This document shows, piece by piece, positions 7,529-14,249 of a DNA stretch of 14,888 nt (position 1 is its first letter; the number at the start of each line of letters is the position of its first letter). The translations under genes were made by a program, and so were the position numbers. The notes under the pieces were generated by a model. That model ran no database searches, was not told the DNA's origin, and was given only the letters and a program-made list of their open reading frames with translations. The stretch lies in the NCBI GenBank assembly GCA_959606705.1, contig CAUHLX010000025.1, forward strand, positions 1 through 14,888. Direction: 5' to 3'. This DNA is from an uncultured Bacillota bacterium (GTDB lineage Bacteria; Bacillota; Clostridia; Peptostreptococcales; Anaerovoracaceae).

Positions 7529-9391
7529 ACAGGTAATCCGGATTCCTGTTTCAAACTTTTGGTCATCCACAATGACCCGCACATCATACGTGCCGGACAA
7601 ACCGGCTTTGTTCACCGCGGTTCTGGTATTCCGTTCGTCGGAATCCATGAACGTTCCGCAGCACATGGCCAGATGGCTCACCGCCGTAGTGGAGATGAAA
7701 TAGCGATGCTTCTCCCCGCCCTGTTCCAGCATCAGCATCACCAGCTGACCCTTCTCAAAACGAGAGTAGAAGGTGAAGCGGTCGTCCTCTTCCTCGATTC
7801 TGGCTCCATACTTCTCAGGCATCAGCTCTCCGCAGGGCTCCAGGGGAATATCCGTATCGAATTCCTTGGTCACACCCATCTTTCCCAGACGTTTTCCTTC
7901 GCCCAGCTCCAGGTTCCATCCGTCCGTGTACAGCTTCATCTTTTCCCCTCGGTAGTAATTCCCCGGCAAATGAAGATCCATCATCACCTTGCCATCGCAG
8001 ACCTCCACCGTTCGGGTCTCCAGACGAGCGCCCGCAAGATCCTTGATCCGGGAGCCCAAACCGTCCGCCGGTTCTCCGTTGAGATAGGCAATTCCTCCGG
8101 AATGCACCATGTAATGCCCTTCATTATAATATTCCACGTTGCAGATATAGGGGGAATAGAAATCGGCGCCCCGATCCTTCCCGTACTCCCACACCTGACG
8201 AATGGTCCGGTCGTCGGTGTTGATCCGGTAGCGGACCCCTCTGGAATAGCTGTCCTTCGCTTTGGCGTAGTTTTCCTTTTTTTTCGATCCCCAGTGATGA
8301 TTGTCAAAGCACATCACATCGCCGTCCGGCGTGATCAAGGATGCGTGCTGTTCATACTGCCACTCAAAGTTCTCGCCTACCGGCCGGAAGAAATACCGAT
8401 CCACCCAATCCTGTGGCCAGCCCTCGGGATCGCTGATGATCCAATTGAGCTTACCGCTTTCAAAATCGATGTTGACCATCGCATCCATGTGGCGGCCGGA
8501 TAACGTGAGGGAATCCGTGATTTCATCATACCACACCGCATTGTTGTGGAACCAGTCCTCATCGCTCCAGCTGCCGGATTTTCCTTCTCCTACGGGAAGA
8601 AAATCACGGTAGTCCCAGGTCTTGATAATTTCGCCGTTTTCCCGGTTGATGAGGACACAGTGGTCCTCCACCGTTTCTCCCGTAAAATCGTCCGTAAGAG
8701 AAAGGATGCTGCCATCCGGCATCTCAAATTGATCGTGATGATATCCGCCGGGGAGGCAGAATTCTTTGTAGATCTTTCCGACCAAATCCATCTCATACAG
8801 GCCGCTGACGTAGTACGGCAGGCGCAGCAGACGATCTGTTCCGATGAGAATATGACCATTTTTCGTACGCTTCATATCAAAGATACAGGGCACGTTCAGA
8901 TGCCATCTCACCTCTCCGGCAAAGTCGAAGCCGGATGCCAGGGAATCCACCGCCGGCGTAACGAAGATGATATCGTCCTGGAGATATTCCGGAGTGGTCT
9001 CCATGGAATAACACATTTCCTGTCCTCCGAACACGTCCGGAGTTTCAATGGTGATGATCCGGGCTTCCTGACGATAGGGCCTGATTTCCACTTGATTCCG
9101 ATAATTTCCGTAAAGGCCCAGCACCGGCAGAATGTGCGTTTTGGCCTTGGGAAAAGTATGATGAATATCGGCCTGGGCGGTTTTCCCCAGCACGGTTACG
9201 GTGACAGCCGTCTCCTCTTCGGTGCGAAACAGAATCACCGCGGCCAAAGGATTGATGAGGTAGGGATTGTATTTCACCAGCGGCTTTTTCACCGTGTAGT
9301 CCCCCGCCTCAAATTCCGCCAGCATTTCCCGTTCAGCTCGATTCTGTAAATCGATCAAGCTCTCTTTATAGTTATATTGAATTGTCTCCAT
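7526..9391 (-). CDS. Aryl-sulfate sulfotransferase (ASST/AssT family), apparently cytoplasmic
   Basis: The 621-residue protein has the N-terminal beta domain and six-bladed propeller of the PAPS-independent aryl sulfotransferases, which move sulfate from one phenolic ester to another phenol through a sulfo-histidine. All four active-site residues of E. coli AssT can be placed: YHHDQF (His219, as His252), DWFHNN (His282, as His356), SGRHMD (Arg300, as Arg374) and YEQHAS (His349, as catalytic His436). The His282-Arg300 spacing of 18 equals that in AssT. Unlike AssT, no signal peptide is present; the N-terminus is METIQYNYKESLIDLQNR. The ATG follows a GGGAGG site. It is the third gene of an operon with thioredoxin reductase and thioredoxin. 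Cysteines are scattered (ten or so). The C-terminus may be truncated (see 7440-7528). Family is clear; substrates are unknown. Confidence 0.85.
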   Translation of the reverse strand: METIQYNYKESLIDLQNRAEREMLAEFEAGDYTVKKPLVKYNPYLINPLAAVILFRTEEETAVTVTVLGKTAQADIHHTFPKAKTHILPVLGLYGNYRNQVEIRPYRQEARIITIETPDVFGGQEMCYSMETTPEYLQDDIIFVTPAVDSLASGFDFAGEVRWHLNVPCIFDMKRTKNGHILIGTDRLLRLPYYVSGLYEMDLVGKIYKEFCLPGGYHHDQFEMPDGSILSLTDDFTGETVEDHCVLINRENGEIIKTWDYRDFLPVGEGKSGSWSDEDWFHNNAVWYDEITDSLTLSGRHMDAMVNIDFESGKLNWIISDPEGWPQDWVDRYFFRPVGENFEWQYEQHASLITPDGDVMCFDNHHWGSKKKENYAKAKDSYSRGVRYRINTDDRTIRQVWEYGKDRGADFYSPYICNVEYYNEGHYMVHSGGIAYLNGEPADGLGSRIKDLAGARLETRTVEVCDGKVMMDLHLPGNYYRGEKMKLYTDGWNLELGEGKRLGKMGVTKEFDTDIPLEPCGELMPEKYGARIEEEDDRFTFYSRFEKGQLVMLMLEQGGEKHRYFISTTAVSHLAMCCGTFMDSDERNTRTAVNKAGLSGTYDVRVIVDDQKFETGIRITC

Positions 9392-9421
9392 CGGACTCGC
9401 CTCCCTTTTGTCGTTCCAGTC

Positions 9422-9736
9422 TCACGCCTGCTGCTCCCGAATCATCTTTACGATCAGCGGCTTCTGCTGCAATCCCTGCAGCCGATCAAGCTCCGTGCCG
9501 TCCTTTAATAAAATCATGGTAGGATAGCCGGTTACTCCGTATTCCTCCGCCAATTCCGGATTCTGATCGAAGTCCACCTGCAGTACGGTAAAGTCCTCTC
9601 CGACCTCCTTGAGAACATCTCTCAAAACGAATCCCAGCATCTTGCAGGGACCGCAGGTGGAGGAGAAAAACTCGGCCATCAGCAGGCCGTCGTTGACCTG
9701 GGCTTGAAACTCTTCGCTCGTTACTTGTTTCAGCAT
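9422..9736 (-). CDS. Thioredoxin with TCGPC active site
   Basis: The 104-residue protein has standard thioredoxin length and fold signs: redox motif CGPC (Cys28, Cys31), the cis-proline loop GYPTMILL and a C-terminal amphipathic helix. The usual Trp before the first Cys is replaced by Thr (SSTCGPC), and the buried Asp of E. coli thioredoxin appears as Glu22 (MAEFF). Both changes should alter redox potential or partner choice. It is cytoplasmic and would be reduced by the reductase encoded 19 bp upstream in the same operon. The sulfotransferase gene begins 30 bp downstream. The ATG follows AAAGGATG. Gene order and spacing make a dedicated reductase-thioredoxin couple very likely; whether the sulfotransferase is its client is inference. 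Confidence 0.92.
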   Translation of the reverse strand: MLKQVTSEEFQAQVNDGLLMAEFFSSTCGPCKMLGFVLRDVLKEVGEDFTVLQVDFDQNPELAEEYGVTGYPTMILLKDGTELDRLQGLQQKPLIVKMIREQQA

Positions 9737-9755
9737 CTGTCATCATCCTTTCTTC

Positions 9756-10676
9756 TTAAAACCGCTGTACATAGTGGGAAGCTTCCTGTGCGGCGATGGC
9801 GCCGTCAGAGCAGGCGGTGATCACCTGTCTCAGATTCTTGGTCACACAGTCTCCGGCGCCGTAAACCCCGGGGATCCTCGTCTCCATGCGTTCGTTGACC
9901 TCCACATAGCCCATCGAATTGAGGACTCCCAGCTCGGCAAAGCTTTCCGTGGTAGGCGTCAATCCGATGTATTCGAATACGCCGTCACAGGAGACCGATC
10001 GCTCTTCCCCGTTTTCCGTGGATTTGAACCGCACGCCTTCCAGTTTTGAATCTCCTAAAAACTCCAAAATATCCTGATAAGGATAGATCGTCACATTTTC
10101 CATGGCCCGAAGCTTGTCGCAGGCCATCGGGTCGGCCGTGAGATCGAACATCGTAACGATGGTCAGCGAGTGGACGATTCCCGAAAGGAAAATGGATTCT
10201 TCCACCGCCGAGTTGCCTCCGCCGATGACCACCACATCCTTTCCCCGGTATCTGGCCCCGTCGCAGATCGCGCACCAGCTGATGCTCTGTCCGCGAAACC
10301 GCTCCTCTCCCGGAATATCCAGACATCTGGGCCGGGTTCCGGCAGCCAGGATCACCGCGCGGGCGGTAACGCTGAGATCATCCTCTAAGCAGATCACGCG
10401 CTTTTCCTCTCCCAGATCCTCCACTCGCACCACCGTGCGATAATCAAAGGTAATATTCTCAAATTTCCGGGTATGTTCATACATTTGATAAGCTAAATCC
10501 GCTCCGTTGACGCTTCCCAAACCCGTGTAATTCTCAATTTCATTGGTATTGATAATCTGTCCCCCCGGTGCCAGACGGTCCAGCATCAGGACCTTCATGT
10601 CCGCCCGAGCCGCGTAGATCGCCGCCGTCATTCCCGCGGGACCTGCTCCGATAATGATTACGTCATATTGTGCCAC
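9756..10676 (-). CDS. trxB: Thioredoxin reductase-like flavoprotein lacking the HRRxxxR motif
   Basis: The 306-residue flavoprotein has the low-molecular-weight thioredoxin reductase layout. FAD-binding GAGPAG (10-15) opens the first Rossmann fold, APGGQI and ENYTG follow, and the redox pair is CAICDG (Cys135, Cys138). A second nucleotide fold has GGGNSA (152-157), and the C-terminal FAD motif is GVYGAGDC then RQVITACSDGAIAA. Where NADPH enzymes have HRRxxFR to hold the 2'-phosphate, this protein has VTMFDLTA (174-181), with no Arg. It probably does not use NADPH; NADH or, as in clostridial ferredoxin-dependent flavin thioredoxin reductases, reduced ferredoxin are alternatives. Translation starts at GTG 10676, after GGAGG. 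It is first in the operon, with thioredoxin 19 bp on. The symbol reflects family, not proven activity. Confidence 0.88.
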   Translation of the reverse strand: MAQYDVIIIGAGPAGMTAAIYAARADMKVLMLDRLAPGGQIINTNEIENYTGLGSVNGADLAYQMYEHTRKFENITFDYRTVVRVEDLGEEKRVICLEDDLSVTARAVILAAGTRPRCLDIPGEERFRGQSISWCAICDGARYRGKDVVVIGGGNSAVEESIFLSGIVHSLTIVTMFDLTADPMACDKLRAMENVTIYPYQDILEFLGDSKLEGVRFKSTENGEERSVSCDGVFEYIGLTPTTESFAELGVLNSMGYVEVNERMETRIPGVYGAGDCVTKNLRQVITACSDGAIAAQEASHYVQRF

Positions 10677-10745
10677 AGCGCACCAACCTCCTTCGTTCCG
10701 GCCTTCCGCCGGTTCTCTTGATCCGTTCTTTGATCTTACGCCCCT

Positions 10746-10751
10746 ATCTTA
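10746..10751 (-). promoter_or_regulatory. -10 of the trxB-trx-sulfotransferase operon
   Basis: TAAGAT on the minus strand predicts a start near 10739, about 63 nt before the GTG. There is no TTGACA-like -35. Instead the ATAACnnnnGTTAT palindrome is centred at about -41.5, the position of an activator at a class II FNR/CRP promoter. Confidence 0.5.
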
Positions 10752-10773
10752 CCTCCCCGGGTCTGCCGAAGAT

Positions 10774-10787
10774 ATAACGCAGGTTAT
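10774..10787. promoter_or_regulatory. Crp/Fnr-type operator ATAACGCAGGTTAT (copy 1)
   Basis: This inverted repeat has perfect 5-bp arms and a 4-bp spacer, the architecture of FNR and CprK boxes. It shares ATATAACnnAGGTTAT with a second copy at 14250-14263. It centres at about -41.5 for the trxB operon and about -51.5 for the divergent Crp/Fnr gene, so one site could activate the operon and tune the regulator's own expression. That the adjacent regulator binds it is inference. Confidence 0.65.
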
Positions 10788-10819
10788 CTTTTTCCGTATC
10801 ATTCAACAAAAAAATGTGG

Positions 10820-10825
10820 TAATAT
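10820..10825 (+). promoter_or_regulatory. Candidate -10 of the Crp/Fnr regulator gene
   Basis: TAATAT, 35 bp before the ATG, predicts a start near 10832 and a short leader. The -35 region (TATCAT) is poor. The operator at 10774-10787 lies about 51 bp upstream of the predicted start. Confidence 0.4.
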
Positions 10826-10844
10826 GAGGAATGCCAAAGGGATG

Positions 10845-10860
10845 AGAAAGGAGGCTTTCT
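10845..10860 (+). promoter_or_regulatory. Shine-Dalgarno held in a small hairpin before the Crp/Fnr start
   Basis: AGAAAG-GAGG-CTTTCT forms a 6-bp stem with the GAGG core of the ribosome site in its 4-base loop, directly touching the ATG at 10861. The stem is A/U-rich and probably weak, so it may only mildly modulate translation. Confidence 0.3.
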
Positions 10861-11553
10861 ATGAATCGTTCGGATAAAAATGAGGCTGCGCCGGAGGCAG
10901 TATGGAAATGTCTCACCGATTTGGGTAAAAAGTTTCAAGTGCCGCGTTCCACCTCGCTCTACCAGCAGGATACGGACCCTTCGAAGCACGTGGTTTATCT
11001 GCTGGAGGATGGGATCTGTTCCCTGGCCAGCACCACAAAAAACGGTGAGGAACAGATCTATCTGTACTTTCACGCACCACGCATCATTTCCTTCAATCAC
11101 CTGCTGGTCAGCGGCAGGCACCGGGAGGAAAAGCCTTTGTTTTCCATCGTGACCAAAACCCCCTGCACCATGTACCGCATCCCGGACGAGACCTTCCGTC
11201 AATTGATCGTGACCGATCCACAGGTCAATTCCTTTCTGATTCGGACCCTGGCGGACAATTATGAGGAAGTTCTGATTCATTTTCACCAGATGCAGGAGGA
11301 GTCCGCGACGGTCCGGCTGTGCCGTCTGCTGTTTTCCATCTCTCAACTCCAGGAGGGCAAACGAAAAGCTCCTCGTTTCTTTACCTACGAGGAGCTCTCC
11401 AAATATCTGGGAACACATCCGGTCACGGTGTCCCGCATCATGGCCAAACTCAAGCGAGAAGGCTGGCTGTCAAAGAACAGCCGGGAAATCATCATCGAAG
11501 ACGAGGAAGCGCTGCGCAAGCTGATTGAAACGGAATCCTCCCTGGCTTATTAA
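10861..11553 (+). CDS. Crp/Fnr-family transcriptional regulator (CprK-like recognition helix)
   Basis: The 230-residue protein has an N-terminal cyclic-nucleotide-binding-like beta barrel (~20-115), a long dimer helix (~117-148) and a C-terminal winged helix. The DNA-reading segment is YEELSKYLGTHPVTVSRIMA, residues 176-195. Ser191 and Arg192 match the SR pair of FNR, but the FNR Glu209 position is Val188, giving VTVSR as in the halorespiration regulator CprK. There is no N-terminal Cys cluster for an Fe-S centre (only Cys17, 53, 102 and 154), so it is not an FNR-type oxygen sensor. The barrel lacks an obvious cAMP phosphate cassette, so the effector is likely another small molecule. It is divergent from the trxB operon with a 5-4-5 palindrome between them, and it ends 9 bp from the convergent M20 gene. 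Confidence 0.9.
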   Translation: MNRSDKNEAAPEAVWKCLTDLGKKFQVPRSTSLYQQDTDPSKHVVYLLEDGICSLASTTKNGEEQIYLYFHAPRIISFNHLLVSGRHREEKPLFSIVTKTPCTMYRIPDETFRQLIVTDPQVNSFLIRTLADNYEEVLIHFHQMQEESATVRLCRLLFSISQLQEGKRKAPRFFTYEELSKYLGTHPVTVSRIMAKLKREGWLSKNSREIIIEDEEALRKLIETESSLAY

Positions 11554-11562
11554 ACGGAGAAC

Positions 11563-12744
11563 CTACCGCTTCTCGAAATCTTCTCGAATTCTCCGAAGGA
11601 CTTCCGGGTCCGTAAGCGCGCGGAGGATCATGAGGCAGATCAGCTGCGCGCCTTTTTCGATCACCGGTCCCATCCGGTCCCGCTCTTTCATAAACTCCGC
11701 GAATTCCCGGGTGTGAAGGGGCACCGGCTCATCCGTCACGGCCAGCGCCGGATGAAAGGCCGGACACCTCCAGCTCACATTGCCGATATCGGACGAGCCC
11801 TTATTGGTCCCGTCCCCCTGATACAGGGGGAGACCCAGCTCCTGAAACAACTCGGAAAGCAGCTGTTCTCCCGCCGGATTCGGCTTCAAGCTATCCAGAG
11901 GAGCTCCGCATTCCTCAATCTCCACTTCGGTCTGCGTCGCCATGGCCGCGCCTCTGGCACAGTCGTGCACCAGCTCCACCACCTGGTTCAAATAACGACT
12001 GTCCGGGTAACGGATCACATAATCGGTGGTCACGTTTTCCGGCACCACATTGCAGGCGTCGCCTCCGTGGGTGATGATCCCGTGGATTCTGGTGTCCGGC
12101 TTTACGTGCTGCCGCATCATATCCATTCCGTGGATCATAAGCATCGCGCCGTTCAGCGCGTTTCTCCCTTCCCAGGGGCAAGCGGAGGCGTGAGCCGGAC
12201 GCCCTTTAAACTGAAAACGGAACGCCGACAGCGCCATAAAATTCATCTTGAGCATGTTGCCGTGGTGCATGTGAAGCATGATGACGAAGGAATAATCGTC
12301 AAACAGCCCCTGGTCGGACAGCATGACCTTTCCCCCGTTCATTTCCTCGTCAGGTGTCCCGATCAAATCGATATTGCCCCCCAGCTCACCGGAAGCCTCT
12401 TGCAAGGCCAGCGCCGCCAGCAGGCTGACGCTTCCGCTGGCGCAGTGGCCGCAGCCATGTCCGATGGAGGGCAAAGCGTCATATTCCGCCAAAATTCCGA
12501 TTTTTACGGAAGAATCGGGATCTCTCCTTACCTCCGCTCGGAATGCGGTGGGAAGACCGCCGAAATGCCGCTCCACCGGGATCCCCCGCGCCTCCAGAAT
12601 TTCACAGAACGCCTCGCAGGCGTGAAATTCTTCTCCTGATATTTCAGGATGCTCCGCCAGCTCACAGCTCAGCTCCAGCGCCGTCCCCCGATTCTCGGCA
12701 ATTGACTCGAATACTCCATTCTTCCATTCCTCCAACGATTTCAT
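11563..12744 (-). CDS. M20 family metallo-amidohydrolase (AbgB/aminoacylase-like)
   Basis: The 393-residue protein has the M20 two-domain layout. Metal-site signatures are LAEYDALPSIGHGCGH (85-100) with Asp89, Cys98 and His100, GTPDEEMNGGK with Glu133/134, LHMHHG (His158), and the C-terminal SSDIGNVSWRCPAFHP. The lid domain is inserted at FQFKGRPAHASACPWEGRNA (~178-197). The GHGCGH form belongs to the M20D group, which includes AbgB and N-acyl-amino-acid hydrolases such as IAA-amino acid and p-aminobenzoyl-glutamate hydrolases. It would release an amino acid from an acyl or peptide conjugate in the cytoplasm. It is the second gene after the YfcC transporter, 14 bp downstream, and its GGGAGG site overlaps the transporter's stop, so import and cleavage of the same compound is likely. 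The substrate is not determined. Confidence 0.88.
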   Translation of the reverse strand: MKSLEEWKNGVFESIAENRGTALELSCELAEHPEISGEEFHACEAFCEILEARGIPVERHFGGLPTAFRAEVRRDPDSSVKIGILAEYDALPSIGHGCGHCASGSVSLLAALALQEASGELGGNIDLIGTPDEEMNGGKVMLSDQGLFDDYSFVIMLHMHHGNMLKMNFMALSAFRFQFKGRPAHASACPWEGRNALNGAMLMIHGMDMMRQHVKPDTRIHGIITHGGDACNVVPENVTTDYVIRYPDSRYLNQVVELVHDCARGAAMATQTEVEIEECGAPLDSLKPNPAGEQLLSELFQELGLPLYQGDGTNKGSSDIGNVSWRCPAFHPALAVTDEPVPLHTREFAEFMKERDRMGPVIEKGAQLICLMILRALTDPEVLRRIREDFEKR

Positions 12745-12758
12745 CCCTTTAACCTCCC

Positions 12759-14171
12759 TTAGAACGGACCGTAATTAATAGCGCAGGCGATGGCGATAAA
12801 CACAGCCTCCAATACCAGCATGATGCCAAATAACGGAACGAAAAATCTCCACCATTTATTCAATGGAATCTTAGCGATCCCGCACATGATGATCGTGCTG
12901 CCGGTCGGCCAGAACAGGTTGGAATAGCCGTCGCCCATCTGATAGGCTAATACTGCGATCTGCCGGTTCAAGCCCACCAAATCGGACAGCGGTACCATGA
13001 TCGGCATCACCGCCGTGGCCTGACCGCTTCCCGAAGGGATGAACAGGTTCATGATGTTCTGGAAGATCAGCATGCCTTCCGCCGCCACCCAAGTGGGAAG
13101 AACCTTCAGCGGCTGATACAGCGCGTAGATCACCGTGTCCAGAATGTTCCCTTCCTGCATCACCACCATGATGGCTCTGGAAATTCCTACGATCAAGGCT
13201 CCCACGATGATGTCCTTGCAGGCGGTGAGGAAATTGCTTACGATTTCGTTGGGCTTCATCTTCCATACGATGGAAATAATAATGGCGGAGAATAGGAACA
13301 TAGCCGACATTTCATCCAGATACCAGCCCTTTTTTAAAGTGGAATAGACGATAATGCCGATGGTCCCAAAGAGCAGCACGATGGTCAGCTTCCGTTTGGC
13401 GGTAAACTCCATTCCGTCCAGCTCACTGCGGTCCATCTCCAGATTCCCCATATCCACTCCGGCCATCAGACTCTTGGTGGGATCCTTCTTGACCTTGGCG
13501 GCGTAGCGCATGATCCAGATAATCCCCACCGCCGAGAACACCACGAACATGATGATCCTCAGTCCAATCCCCGAAAACAGAGGCAGCTCGGCGATCCCCT
13601 GGGCAATTCCCAGGCTGAAGGGGTTGGTGGTTGCCGAAGCAAAGCCGATGGCCACCGCCATCCCGGACATGGCCATACCTACCATTGCGTCATAGCCCAA
13701 AGCCATGGCCAGCCCTACGAAAATGGGAATCAGTCCGTAGATCGTGTCCCATTCCCCATAGGTAGATCCCGCCAGCGCAAAGATCACGAAGAAGATGGGA
13801 ATCAAAAGGGAATCATGCCCTTTTACCAGCTTTAAAAGCGCGTTGATCGCCGCGTGAAGGGAACCGGTCTTCGTCACGGTGAACACACAAAAATACGCGA
13901 AAAAAATCAGAAATACGATGCTGGAAGCGGATACGAAGCCTTTCTGTATGCACAGAAACAATCCGTATGGCCCCACAGGCGTGGCTTCCACCTGGTGATA
14001 GGAATCTGCGTCCATCATCACCAAGCCGGTGGTTTCATCGGTCACCCGCTCAAAATTGCCCGCGGGTATGATCCAGGTAATAATTGCGGCTACCACCACC
14101 AGGGTAAACAGAATGACAAACGCGTGTGGAAACTGAAATTTCTTTTTGTTCAAGCCTTCATTGGAACCCAA
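12759..14171 (-). CDS. YfcC-family transporter (C4-dicarboxylate/arginine antiporter-like)
   Basis: This protein of about 470 residues has around twelve hydrophobic segments and family marks of the YfcC group: ITWIIPAGNFER near the first helix, SGSGQATAVMPIMVPLSDL and YQMGDGYSNLFWPTG in the second half, the latter two forming the likely substrate-binding hairpin regions. The open frame extends back to 14288, but the upstream ATGs lack a ribosome site. The only good site, AAAGGAG, abuts an ATG at 14180 with no spacing and lies 9 nt from a TTG at 14171, so I prefer the TTG; the start is uncertain within 3 codons. The M20 hydrolase follows 14 bp downstream, suggesting uptake of a peptide or acyl-amino acid. 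YfcC proteins are usually annotated as basic amino acid or dicarboxylate carriers. A Crp/Fnr-type box lies in the promoter. Confidence 0.87.
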   Translation of the reverse strand: MGSNEGLNKKKFQFPHAFVILFTLVVVAAIITWIIPAGNFERVTDETTGLVMMDADSYHQVEATPVGPYGLFLCIQKGFVSASSIVFLIFFAYFCVFTVTKTGSLHAAINALLKLVKGHDSLLIPIFFVIFALAGSTYGEWDTIYGLIPIFVGLAMALGYDAMVGMAMSGMAVAIGFASATTNPFSLGIAQGIAELPLFSGIGLRIIMFVVFSAVGIIWIMRYAAKVKKDPTKSLMAGVDMGNLEMDRSELDGMEFTAKRKLTIVLLFGTIGIIVYSTLKKGWYLDEMSAMFLFSAIIISIVWKMKPNEIVSNFLTACKDIIVGALIVGISRAIMVVMQEGNILDTVIYALYQPLKVLPTWVAAEGMLIFQNIMNLFIPSGSGQATAVMPIMVPLSDLVGLNRQIAVLAYQMGDGYSNLFWPTGSTIIMCGIAKIPLNKWWRFFVPLFGIMLVLEAVFIAIACAINYGPF

Positions 14172-14220
14172 GTCTCTCATCTCCTTTAAAATCGTCTGAA
14201 TGTTCCATCGGTTTATTGGT

Positions 14221-14229
14221 ATCATATCA
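14221..14229 (-). promoter_or_regulatory. Extended -10 of the YfcC-M20 operon
   Basis: On the minus strand TGATATGAT gives an extended -10 (TGn plus TATGAT), predicting a start near 14214 and a leader of about 43 nt to the preferred TTG start. No -35 consensus is present. The palindrome at 14250-14263 is centred at about -42, where an FNR/CRP-type activator would contact polymerase. Confidence 0.55.
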
Positions 14230-14249
14230 TCGAAAAAGAAGGCCTGAAT

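Noticed and set aside
7559..9349. Two long plus-strand frames (about 314 and 267 residues) opposite the sulfotransferase
   Set aside because: Antisense shadows of a gene with all catalytic residues; no start signals or recognisable domains.
9422..10676. Thioredoxin and reductase as part of a glycine/sarcosine/betaine reductase cluster
   Set aside because: No grd selenoprotein or subunit genes are in the window, and the thioredoxin has CGPC, not the atypical motif known from such clusters.
11554..11620. Possible terminator between the convergent Crp/Fnr and M20 genes (GGAGAA...TTCTCC and repeated TTCTCGAA)
   Set aside because: The bases lie within the M20 C-terminal codons, the stem is only 6 bp with a long loop, and no U-tract follows.
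11713..12639. 308-residue plus-strand frame opposite the M20 gene
   Set aside because: Antisense shadow; the M20 metal motifs are on the minus strand.
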